Assembly: GCA_004000515.1 (NCBI GenBank)
Contig: CP034537.1
Coordinates: 3,672,001 to 3,736,000, forward strand
Direction of reading: 5' to 3'
Source of the DNA: Pseudomonas poae
GTDB lineage: Bacteria; Pseudomonadota; Gammaproteobacteria; Pseudomonadales; Pseudomonadaceae
DNA length: 64,000 nucleotides
Shown here: piece after piece, positions 50,473 through 58,299 of the stretch
How the letters are laid out: each line of letters begins with the position of its first letter
Position numbering within the stretch: position 1 is the stretch's first letter
The notes under the pieces: model-generated
What the model saw: the letters and a program-made list of their open reading frames with translations, nothing else
Told to the model about the DNA's origin: nothing
The model's database searches: none
Position numbers and translations under genes: made by a program

Positions 50473-50583
50473 TTAAAGGGCGTTGGGCCTGGGGGTGGCG
50501 TGTACCGCGAGGCATAGGTTGGCTAGCAAACTTGCCAGCAGAAGCGTGAACACGTGACGGGTACGGCCCAATTGTCGAAGCAT
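50473..50583 (-). CDS. Possible small secreted/membrane peptide upstream of the autotransporter
   Basis: 36 codons: MLRQLGRTRHVFTLLLASLL then ANLCLAVHATPRPNAL. It looks like a signal peptide (basic N-terminus, LLLASLLANLCLAVHA core) with almost no mature part. It is preceded by CAAGGAAGGGGAATGCA, a strong purine-rich ribosome-binding site. It lies 34 bp upstream of the autotransporter start on the same strand. It may be a leader peptide or a real microprotein. No homologue is known to me. The rest of the 370-bp gap to 50809 shows nothing further. Confidence 0.4.
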   Translation of the reverse strand: MLRQLGRTRHVFTLLLASLLANLCLAVHATPRPNAL

Positions 50584-50809
50584 TGCATTCCCCTTCCTTG
50601 AGTAGATTGCGCGCGATTAGCCGAGAGCCTAGTCCAGATTTTTTTACCTGCTGCCTAGCCTGCAAAGACTTTGGGCCCAGAGTTTTTTAATCAGGTGGCA
50701 CGAAATCGCAAGATAAGGACTTCCTTGGTTGGTCTTGTCATTTTCTCGTTACAGTCGCTTTTTTTGAGCCAAAACCGAGCGTTCCAGACAATAAAAAATT
50801 GCCTGATAT

Positions 50810-50920
50810 TCACCGTCCAATGCTGCGCAATGCCGCTTGTTTAAATGCAATATTCAGCCCCAGGCGCACGCCGTGGTCACTGTAGCCGTCACCAACCTGC
50901 CCGGGGTAACCGAGGTCTAG
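50810..50920 (-). pseudogene. C-terminal tail of an unidentified (outer-membrane-like) protein
   Basis: The minus-strand frame ends [20 protein letters not shown] then LGLNIAFKQAALRSIGR. The alternating strand at the end (GVRLGLNIAF) suggests the last beta-strand of a barrel. Upstream the frame becomes unrelated sequence that overlaps the ABC fragment on the other strand. I read it as the surviving tail of a gene cut by rearrangement. Confidence 0.45.
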
Positions 50921-50929
50921 CGTGGCCAA

Positions 50930-51125
50930 TCGGGCGGTTATGCGTGATCTTGCGGCCGAAGGGATGACCATGATTGTTGTGACCCACGAATTGCGGTTTG
51001 CGCAGGAAGTGGCTACCCAGGTTGCCTTCATGGACCAAGGTGTCATCGTCGAGGCTGGAACGCCCAGCGAAGTGCTGTTGCATCCCAAGGAAGCGCGTAC
51101 TCAAGCGTTCGTCGCGCGAACTTAG
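50930..51125 (+). pseudogene. C-terminal remnant of a polar amino acid ABC-transporter ATPase
   Basis: About 65 codons: [20 protein letters not shown] (H-loop His in VVTHE), then [20 protein letters not shown] and [17 protein letters not shown]. This is the standard end of GlnQ/HisP-type ATPases. Walker A, signature and Walker B are all absent, so it is not functional. It starts where the minus-strand tail ends (~50920), marking a deletion or inversion junction. Confidence 0.8.
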
Positions 51126-51211
51126 GATCATTTGTGAACCTGGCCAGGTGGTGTTTGGCATTGAACTGACAGGATGTGCTCAGTCCTTCCCAGCCCTTCG
51201 CTCAATGACTC

Positions 51212-51240
51212 AGCCCAATCTAAAAGGATTGGGCTTTTTT
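51212..51240 (+). terminator. Terminator after the ABC remnant
   Basis: The stem AGCCCAATC / GATTGGGCT (TAAAAG loop) is followed by six T. It probably belonged to the lost ABC operon. It insulates the next cluster; the rest of the 313-bp gap holds no gene. Confidence 0.88.
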
Positions 51241-51438
51241 ATGCCTGGAAAATACCTGCGCATTGCATCCATGCAGATTTACGCAAGTCAGCTTTCGTCT
51301 TTGGTAATTGGTCTCCCCCGCCATCCCCCCTATCTTGAACCGGCGATAACACTCGGCAACGATCGGGTGTTGCTCAAGCGCTCAGTCCTACAAAGCATTT
51401 TCGCTACCTGCCAATAAAAAACGAGCCTGGGATCAATC

Positions 51439-52873
51439 ATGAAACTCTACGAGCTTTTCGGTTACGACCGTCACGGTACCGTCAGCGAACTCAATACGGC
51501 GCTCAGCAAGGGAAAACTGGGGACCAAGGACGTCAGCTTTTCCGCATTGGGGTTCAACGCGCCGGCCTGGGTGGCCGCGTCTTCGATGTCGATCCTTTAT
51601 TCGATTTCTGGCCATCAGGCGCCCCTGGCGATCCTGATTGCGTTCTTTTTCCGATGTTGGTGCTGGCCGTGTGCATGGTTTCGCTGACACGCCAGGCGCC
51701 GTCGGCGGGGGCATCTTTACCTTTTGTTCGCGTTTCCTGCATCCGGATATCGGCTGCATCCTCGGTTGGACCTACGCCGTGGCCTGCATCGCGGTCACGC
51801 CGATGTGTGCGCTGATTGGCTCCGAGTACATCCAGGCGCTGATTCCGTCGCTGGCTGGAGAACTCAACGCGAAGATCATCGGCACGCTATTGATCGTGAC
51901 GTTCTTTGCGGTGTCGGTGCGCGGGGTTGGGGTGACGGCGAAACTTGCCAGTACCTTTCTGATTTTTGAAATCGCCGTGGTCGCAGGGCTCGGTTTCATG
52001 GGCTTGATCCATCCCCAGGTCGAGAACCTGTCGTTTGCCTCGATGTATTCCCTGCAAGGCGCGGGTGGCTTGGCGGCGATTGGTCCGGGCGTGCTGTTTG
52101 GAGTGTGGATGCTGGCGAACTTCGATTCAGCCATCAACTACATCGAAGAGGCGCGCGTGCCGGTGCGCACGGTGCAGCGTTCGTTGCTGATCGTGCTGAC
52201 GTCGGCGTTTGTGATCTACAGCCTGGCGGCCATCGGCTGGCAATACGCGGTCCCGGTAGAGCACTTGGCGTCCATTGTTGAAAACGGCAACGGTGGGCCG
52301 ATCGCGGCGGTCGCCAATGTCTACCTGCCGCCGGCCATGGCCTGGCTGGCGCTGTTTGTGGTGATTACTTCGGCCTGTGCCGGCTTGCAGATTTCCTCCA
52401 ACTCATCGGCGCGCACCCTGTATCGGATGAGTGAGGAGGGCATTACCCGGAGCGTTCAGCGCGGTCAATCGCTTCAAGGCGCCGTGGTTCACCCTGGGCC
52501 TGGTCTCGCTTCTCGGCATCGCGCTGCTCTGGTGGAAGCCCTTGGACAAGATCGTCTGGTACTACGACGTGGTCACCATCACCCTGGTGCTGTCCTACAT
52601 CTCGGCGCTGGCAGCGTTCATGGTCATGACCTGGAGGCAGCACAAGGCGTTCACCGCAACACTGCTGTCGATCCCCGCACTGCTGGCGCTCTTGGTGCTC
52701 GCCTACATCGGCTACACCGCCGGTGCCAACCCGGTTTCCCCTGACGATCTGTACACCGCCTGGTACTTGGGCGCGCTGTCGCTGTTGAGTGGCGCGCTCA
52801 TCGTGCTCTCGGGCAAGCGTCGTCGCAAAGCCGCCTCTTTACCGTCAACACATCCGCGTTTACCCAGGAGTAA
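51439..52873 (+). CDS. APC-superfamily amino acid/polyamine permease, two frameshifts
   Basis: Starts MKLYELFGYDRHGTVSELNT. About 12 membrane helices follow, with APC-type unwound first helix (LGFNAPAWVAASSMSILYSI), SLTRQAPSAGGIFTFCSRFL, GWTYAVACIAVTPMCALIGS and GVLFGVWMLANFDSAINYIE, the last like the TM6 region with an acidic substrate contact. A C is missing at ~51650 (expected FFFPMLVLAVCMVSL) and a G is extra at ~52437-52440 (expected EEALPGAFSAVNRF). The C-terminus probably ends TSAFTQE at 52873, which needs one more small shift near 52830. First of a six-gene run; a ureohydrolase starts 5 bp later, so the substrate may be a guanidino or amide compound. Confidence 0.82.
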
Positions 52874-52878
52874 TACCG

Positions 52879-53835
52879 ATGCCCCAAGATTTTCCGCAAC
52901 CCATGGACGCCGCGGTCATCCCCCGGTTTGCCGGTATCCCGAGCTTTATGCGCCTGCCGATATTCTCCAATCCGGCCGATGTGCAGATTGCCTTGCTGGG
53001 GATCCCTTGGGACGGTGGCACCACCAACCGCGCCGGCGCCCGGCATGGCCCGCGAGAGGTGCGTAACCAGTCGAGCATGATGCGCAAGGTTCACCACGTC
53101 AGTCACATCGCCCCCTACGACCTGGTGCGGGTCGGCGACCTGGGCGATGCCCCTGTCAACCCGATTGACCTGCTCGATTCGCTCAAGCGCATCGAAGGGT
53201 TTTATCGAGAGGTCCATGAGGCCGGTACGGTGCCGCTGTCGGTGGGTGGCGATCACTTGGTGACGTTGCCGATCTTTCGCGCGATTGCCCGGGACCGACC
53301 TGTCGGCATGGTGCATTTCGATGCTCACTCCGACACCAACGACCGTTACTTCGGCGACAACCTTTATACCCACGGCACGCCGTTTCGCCGGGCCATCGAG
53401 GAGGGGCTGCTAGACCCTAAACGCACGGTGCAGATTGGTATTCGCGGTTCAATCTATTCGGCAGAAGACGAAGACTTCGCCAAGGACTGCGGTATCCGCG
53501 TGATCCACATGGAGGAGTTCGCCGACATCGGCGTGGCCGCAACGATAGCCGAGGCGCGCCGTATCGTCGGTGATGAGCCGACCTATATCACCTTCGATGT
53601 CGATGTGTTGGACCCGGCGTTTGCGCCGGGCACCGGCACCCCCGAGATAGGCGGCATCACCACGTTGCAGGCGCAGCAACTGGTCCGTGGCCTGCAGGGC
53701 CTGAACCTGGTGGGCGCCGATGTGGTGGAAGTGTCGCCACCCTTCGACGTGGGCGGGGCCACGGCGTTGGTGGGCGCAACCATGATGTTCGAGTTGCTGT
53801 GCATTCTTGCCGACTCAATCAAGCGTCGCTCGTGA
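52879..53835 (+). CDS. Ureohydrolase (agmatinase/guanidinobutyrase family)
   Basis: 318 residues. Manganese-ligand motifs are complete: SVGGDHLVTLP, MVHFDAHSDTND (DAHxD) and ITFDVDVLDPAFAPGTGTPE. IPWDGGTTNRAGARHGPREV near the N-terminus is typical of agmatinase-type enzymes. These cleave guanidino groups to urea plus an amine (agmatine, 4-guanidinobutyrate, 3-guanidinopropionate and others). Which guanidino acid is used here cannot be read from the sequence. The position right after an APC permease is typical of uptake-and-hydrolysis pairs. Intact; preceded by CCAGGAGTAAT. Confidence 0.9.
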   Translation: MPQDFPQPMDAAVIPRFAGIPSFMRLPIFSNPADVQIALLGIPWDGGTTNRAGARHGPREVRNQSSMMRKVHHVSHIAPYDLVRVGDLGDAPVNPIDLLDSLKRIEGFYREVHEAGTVPLSVGGDHLVTLPIFRAIARDRPVGMVHFDAHSDTNDRYFGDNLYTHGTPFRRAIEEGLLDPKRTVQIGIRGSIYSAEDEDFAKDCGIRVIHMEEFADIGVAATIAEARRIVGDEPTYITFDVDVLDPAFAPGTGTPEIGGITTLQAQQLVRGLQGLNLVGADVVEVSPPFDVGGATALVGATMMFELLCILADSIKRRS

Positions 53836-53848
53836 AGGAGCCGAATGA

Positions 53849-54679
53849 ATGACTCACTGGCCTGACAACAAACGCTTTGCCGTGACCTTGAGTTTTGACC
53901 TGGATGCAGAAAGTGCCTGGGAACCGTCCAGCCTCGGCGGCCGCCGGCTTTCACTGTTGTCGATGGGGGCCTACGGACGCCGCGTTGGCGTGCCGCGCTT
54001 GCTGGAGTTGCTGGCCCGCTACGGTGTTCGGGCGCAGTTCTACATTCCCGCCCGCGTGGCCGAAATCGACCCGCAGGTAGTACGCAACATTGCCGCAGCG
54101 GGCCATGGCATAGGTTGCCACGGCTACTTCCATGAGCGTGTCGACGAACAGACACCAGAGCAGAATCTGCAGATTCTCAAGGACTCCAAGGCCCTGCTCG
54201 AAGCGCTCATCAACCGGCCAGTCACCCACTACCGCGCACCGCTGTGGGAGTTGACGCCGGACGTTGTTGAATCGCTGATTGCTCTGGGCTTTCACAGTGA
54301 CAGCAGCTTGATGGGCGATGACCGGCCGTACCGCGTCGGCAGCGCTGGCAAGGGCCTGCTGGAGCTGCCCGTCAGTTGGTTGCTCGATGACTGGGAGCAG
54401 TTTGCCTATTCGGCAGAGCCTGCAGTTGGCAGCGTCATCGAAGACCCGGAAAAGGTCTTTCGACTGTGGTCGGCGGAACTGGAAGGCATGCGTCACTACG
54501 GCAGCCATTTCATCCTGACCATGCACCCGCAACTGATTGGGCGCGCCTCGCGTATCGCCATGCTGGAGCGGCTGATCCAGCAGATTCAAGGCTATGACGA
54601 TGCGTGGATCTGCACGCCTGACGACGTCTATTCACACTGGCAGGCGGGCGGTTTGGCCATGCCGCTGCATCCTTACTGA
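53849..54679 (+). CDS. Polysaccharide deacetylase-family hydrolase (PuuE/PgdA-like)
   Basis: 276 residues, NodB-homology TIM barrel without signal peptide, so cytoplasmic. Motif 1 is VTLSFDLDAESAW (Asp metal/base), motif 2 IGCHGYFHERVDEQTP (HxxxxH metal ligands), motif 3 HYRAPLWELTPDVVESLIAL (RAP), then GFHSDSSLMGDDRPYRVG. Cytoplasmic members such as PuuE allantoinase and HpPgdA act on cyclic ureides or amides rather than polymers. With a ureohydrolase 13 bp upstream, amide or ureide chemistry is more likely than wall-sugar deacetylation; this is inference. The start is ATG 53849; ATG 53845 in another frame stops at once. Confidence 0.85.
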   Translation: MTHWPDNKRFAVTLSFDLDAESAWEPSSLGGRRLSLLSMGAYGRRVGVPRLLELLARYGVRAQFYIPARVAEIDPQVVRNIAAAGHGIGCHGYFHERVDEQTPEQNLQILKDSKALLEALINRPVTHYRAPLWELTPDVVESLIALGFHSDSSLMGDDRPYRVGSAGKGLLELPVSWLLDDWEQFAYSAEPAVGSVIEDPEKVFRLWSAELEGMRHYGSHFILTMHPQLIGRASRIAMLERLIQQIQGYDDAWICTPDDVYSHWQAGGLAMPLHPY

Positions 54680-54688
54680 GGGCAGGTC

Positions 54689-55612
54689 ATGAATATATTG
54701 GTAACCGGAGCCAACGGGTTTCTAGGCCAGGAAGTGGTGCGCCAGCTATTGGCTCAGGGCAATGAAGTGGTGGGTTATGACCGCAGCCTGGTGTGCGCGA
54801 TCGAGCACGCTGCGTATCGTTACGTGCAAGGTGACCTGGCCGACCTGGCCAGTTTGCTGGAAAGCTGCCGCAGCCGGCCGATCAGCGCGATCATCCACAC
54901 GGCGGCGATCTCGCACCCGGTGGACTCGCGGCGTATACCTCTGCAAACGGTGCTGACCAATGCACTGGGCACCACCCATGTGTTTGAGTGCGCCCGGCTT
55001 AGCGGTATCTCCCGAGTGGTCAACCTCAGCTCCGAATGCGCCTACGGCCCCAATCGGGACATGGGCGTAATCGATGAGCGCGCACCGCTTGAGCCGACCA
55101 CGCCGTATGGCTGTACCAAGGTGTTTACCGAAAAACTCGGCCAGGTCTACAGCGACCTGTACCAGGTCAGCGTGGTGTCGTTGCGCCCGGGCTGGATCTA
55201 CGGGCCTGGCCAGTTCATGCAGTGCTACCTCAAGAGCATGCTCAGGAGTGCGATCGATAACGCGCCGTGGCATGAGGAGGAGGGCGGCGACTACCGCTTT
55301 CAATACGTGCATGTGGTGGATGTCGCCCACGCGTGTGTGCTGGCGGCCAGCGTGCAGGAAGAACGCCTGCAACAGCGGGTGTTCAATGTGACGGCCGGTG
55401 AGCAGGACAGTTACCGGTCGGTCGCGGCGCGCATTCGCAAGGTCTATCCCCATGCCCAGCTCAGCATCGGCCCTGGCACCTTGGGCGTGCTGGATGAAAA
55501 CGCGCGGTTCGACGTCACGGCGGCGGGCGAACAACTGGGCTACCGCCCGCAGTTCGATCTGCACGAAGGCATTGCGATGTATGCGCAGTGGCTGGAACAG
55601 CATCCTTACTAA
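54689..55612 (+). CDS. NAD-dependent epimerase/dehydratase (extended SDR)
   Basis: 307 residues. Rossmann motif MNILVTGANGFLGQEVVRQL, then IHTAAISHPVDSRRIPLQTV, active-site Ser in VVNLSSECAYGPN, YGCTKVFTEKLGQVYSD with the Tyr-x3-Lys pair, and LRPGWIYGPGQFMQCYLKSM. This is the sugar-nucleotide epimerase or aldonate-dehydrogenase type of extended SDR. It sits 9 bp after the deacetylase and 20 bp before another SDR, so it is likely one step of the same pathway. The substrate is unknown. Confidence 0.87.
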   Translation: MNILVTGANGFLGQEVVRQLLAQGNEVVGYDRSLVCAIEHAAYRYVQGDLADLASLLESCRSRPISAIIHTAAISHPVDSRRIPLQTVLTNALGTTHVFECARLSGISRVVNLSSECAYGPNRDMGVIDERAPLEPTTPYGCTKVFTEKLGQVYSDLYQVSVVSLRPGWIYGPGQFMQCYLKSMLRSAIDNAPWHEEEGGDYRFQYVHVVDVAHACVLAASVQEERLQQRVFNVTAGEQDSYRSVAARIRKVYPHAQLSIGPGTLGVLDENARFDVTAAGEQLGYRPQFDLHEGIAMYAQWLEQHPY

Positions 55613-55632
55613 TGATCTGAAGGCCAAGGTGA

Positions 55633-56361
55633 TTGATGAAAACCTATCTGGTAACCGGCGCTGCCCAAGGCATTGGCCGTGCGGTCGCGGTCGCGCTCGG
55701 CGAACAAGGCAGCCTCGCCGTTCTCAACGATTTGCACGAGAGCCCGGCCCTGCTGGGCCTGGCCGATGAACTGAAGGAGAAAGGTGTGCACGTGCGCTTG
55801 GCACTGGGTGATGTGTCGGACCCCGCAACCGCGGAGCGCGCCTTCGCCGGGCTCGAACGCCTGGATGTACTGGTCAACAATGCCGGGTTCTTGCAGGAGT
55901 CGCCGCTGAGCGAGATGAGCTTTGAGGCGTGGGACCGGATGATCCGTGTTCATCTCTACGGGGCGTTTGTATTTTGCAAGCCGGCGGCGGCGCTGATGGT
56001 ACGCCAGGGCAGTGGCGCCATCGTCAATATCGCTTCCGACCTCGGGCAACTCGGGTGCGCGAATCTCTGCCATTATTCCGCTGCCAAAGGCGCAATCATT
56101 GCGTTGACCAAGTCGTTGGCGCGAGAGTTGGCGGCCCATGGCATACGGGTCAACGGCGTGGCCCCTGGCGGCACGCTGACGCCGATGGTCGAACGCCTGG
56201 GCGAGGCTTATATTCGTGAAGAGGCGCTGCGTTACCCGATGCTGCGGCTGGGTACGGCGCAAGAGATTGCCGCTGCGGTGATCTTTCTCGCCTCGCAGCA
56301 GGCCAGTTTCATGACTGGGCAGATTCTCGGCGTCAACGGCGGCGGCGTCATGAGCGGCTGA
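55633..56361 (+). CDS. Short-chain dehydrogenase/reductase (classical SDR)
   Basis: 242 residues: MKTYLVTGAAQGIGRAVAVA (TGxxxGIG), LDVLVNNAGFLQESPLSEMS (NNAG), the catalytic Ser in IVNIASDLGQLG, CHYSAAKGAIIALTKSLARE (Tyr-x3-Lys), and GQILGVNGGGVMSG. It is FabG-like in fold. The operon position suggests it oxidises or reduces an intermediate made by the neighbours. Intact; the LysR gene follows after 34 bp. Confidence 0.88.
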   Translation: MMKTYLVTGAAQGIGRAVAVALGEQGSLAVLNDLHESPALLGLADELKEKGVHVRLALGDVSDPATAERAFAGLERLDVLVNNAGFLQESPLSEMSFEAWDRMIRVHLYGAFVFCKPAAALMVRQGSGAIVNIASDLGQLGCANLCHYSAAKGAIIALTKSLARELAAHGIRVNGVAPGGTLTPMVERLGEAYIREEALRYPMLRLGTAQEIAAAVIFLASQQASFMTGQILGVNGGGVMSG

Positions 56362-56395
56362 TGAGTTGGCCCCCACCACACGAGGAGCAGGCAGC

Positions 56396-57306
56396 ATGCT
56401 GGTGAATTTGACGGATGTGGACCTGCGCATGCTGCGTATTTTTTGCGCGATTGTGGATGCCGGTGGTTTTACGGCGGCACAGGTTCCGTTGAACACCAGC
56501 CTGTCGCGCCTTAGCGTGCTGGTTCGAGACCTTGAGGTCAGGCTCGGCTATTCGTTGTGCAAACGCGGGAAAAGCGGTTTCCAGTTGACCGAAGAGGGTG
56601 AAGAAACCTACGCCGCCGCCCAGGAACTGTTCGCCAACATCGGTCATTTCCGCCAGCGTACGGCGATGCTCAGTGGGCGCCATCGGGAGTTGTTGCGCAT
56701 CGGTACCGTCGACAGCCTGATCACCCTCGAACACAGCCCGGTACCGGCGGCCATTGCCCAACTGCGCGCAGAACTTCCTGGCGTGCATATCGATTTGCAC
56801 GTCATGCGCCCCGACGAGCTTGAGCAGGCCGTGCTTGAGGAGCGTATCCAGGTGGCTGTCGGCGCGTTTCACCACCGCTTGTCCGGGCTTCACTATCAAG
56901 CGCTGTTCGAAGAGGAACAGCATCTGTATTGCGGTAGCGGGCATCCATTTTCCCGCGACTGGACCAGAACCTGACCTATGAAGAGTTGAGTGCAGCGGAC
57001 TATGTCGACAGAGGGTATGTCGCCGAGAACAAACGCCCGTGCGAGCTCAGGTTCGCCAGCGCGGTCAGCGCGTTTTCCATGGAGGCGATCGCGTTGCTGA
57101 TCTTCTCCGGCACCTACATCGGTTATCTGCCCACGCACTACGCCGCAAGTTGGGTTGAGCGTGGCAGGCTTCGATCGATCATGCCGCAACGCTTGGCTTA
57201 TTCGTCAGCCTTTCATTGCATTACCCGCCAAGGCGTCGATCAGAAAAGTACGGTGAGCCGTTTTCTTGAAAAGCTCACCGCTCATGCACGGCTTCATCTT
57301 CCATGA
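56396..57306 (+). CDS. LysR-family regulator of the cluster, one frameshift
   Basis: Starts MLVNLTDVDLRMLRIFCAIV. The winged helix has an unusual stretch DAGGFTAAQVPLNTSLSRLS followed by VRDLEVRLGYSLCKRGKSGF. The co-inducer domain begins LLRIGTVDSLITLEHSPVPA. One T is missing at ~56950 (T4 run); corrected it reads GHPFFPRLDQNLTYEEL and continues FSGTYIGYLPTHYAASWVER to the end. It is ~303 residues, normal. It is encoded on the same strand at the end of the run, not divergently, so it may be cotranscribed and autoregulating. Confidence 0.87.
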
Positions 57307-57309
57307 AGC

Positions 57310-58161
57310 CTAGAGGCGCATTGCCTCAACTTGTGCCAACGTCACCCGAGGAACGACACTCTCCGGAATTCTTGAACAATCAGAAAGGTTATAGACCCTG
57401 AAGTCATCCCCCATGACCTTGTGTGACATCAACTCCAACGACGGCAGTATGCGGGTGTAATAGTGCTGGTCCAGGCCGCAAGGGGAATGAGCGGATTCGC
57501 GGTTTTCATAAAACCTTCCAGACTTTTCGTTCAGATCAACGCCAACCATAAACACCTTGGAGAATCCGAGGTGGTAGGCCAACTGAAGCGTCACGTAGGC
57601 CACGGTTCGTGCATCAAAGAAACCTTCGCTCATGTCCTTGCTGAACCCCAGCGGGCGTTGGCCAGAGCCTGGCAAAGGGTGGTTGGTAACCAGCGCAGTG
57701 TGCTTTCCTCGCATCGCGTCGAGCCAGGAGGGGCGTTTGGCCTTGGACAGCGGGTACAGTGCTCCTGAAGGTCGAATGCCCGACGAGCGTGCGTGATCTT
57801 CCCAAAGCGCGACATTCTGGCTGACAGCCATTGCGTATTTGAATAAGTCCGGCTGTTGTTCCGAGAAGCTATCGTCGGTGCACGCGTAGAAGAAAGGTTT
57901 GATGTCGGAGCCCAAAAACATCGAAATAGCACCGTTCATCGTAATCATCGGCACGTGCGCAAATTGTTCCAGTGGAAACGACTTGGCCGACATGCCCGAG
58001 GCAACGATGAAAACAGCGCCTGATTCGGTGTTCCGACAGCTCTCAAAGTCGTGCAGGGTCAGGTGGGATCTGTGTGATCGCCACGATCCTGACACGGGTG
58101 CATACACCGCCTGCTCAGTGTTGCCAGCGTGCTTGGCGTCGACGAGGGGCATAGGTTTCAT
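57310..58161 (-). CDS. Uncharacterised protein, possibly surface-carbohydrate related
   Basis: 283 residues, soluble, no signal peptide. Landmarks are SGAVFIVASGMSAKSFPLEQ, VPMITMNGAISMFLGSDIKP, FFYACTDDSFSEQQPDLF, ALVTNHPLPGSGQRPLGFSK, LAYHLGFSKVFMVGVDLNEK and SLELMSHKVMGDDFRVYNLS. A hydrophobic strand plus SGMS at the start, with GxxxVFMVGxDL near the end, resembles DUF115/MptE-like and LPS-core proteins that bind nucleotide sugars. I cannot assign a family firmly. It is convergent with the LysR gene (3 bp) and lies downstream of the BamA paralogue on the same strand. Confidence 0.65.
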   Translation of the reverse strand: MKPMPLVDAKHAGNTEQAVYAPVSGSWRSHRSHLTLHDFESCRNTESGAVFIVASGMSAKSFPLEQFAHVPMITMNGAISMFLGSDIKPFFYACTDDSFSEQQPDLFKYAMAVSQNVALWEDHARSSGIRPSGALYPLSKAKRPSWLDAMRGKHTALVTNHPLPGSGQRPLGFSKDMSEGFFDARTVAYVTLQLAYHLGFSKVFMVGVDLNEKSGRFYENRESAHSPCGLDQHYYTRILPSLELMSHKVMGDDFRVYNLSDCSRIPESVVPRVTLAQVEAMRL

Positions 58162-58299
58162 GGGACCCTACCGTGCAGTGAAAGAGAAATACATATATCA
58201 GTTGATCTTAGGTCGGTTGCAGGGTTCCATTTATGAAGAAGGTGTCAGAATCGGTCCTACACCCGAACGCCTTATAACTACTGGGAATGGTTATCGTCT

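Noticed and set aside
51126..51438. Non-coding RNA after the ABC remnant
   Set aside because: Only the old terminator hairpin at 51212-51240 is present; no promoter or further conserved structure is visible.
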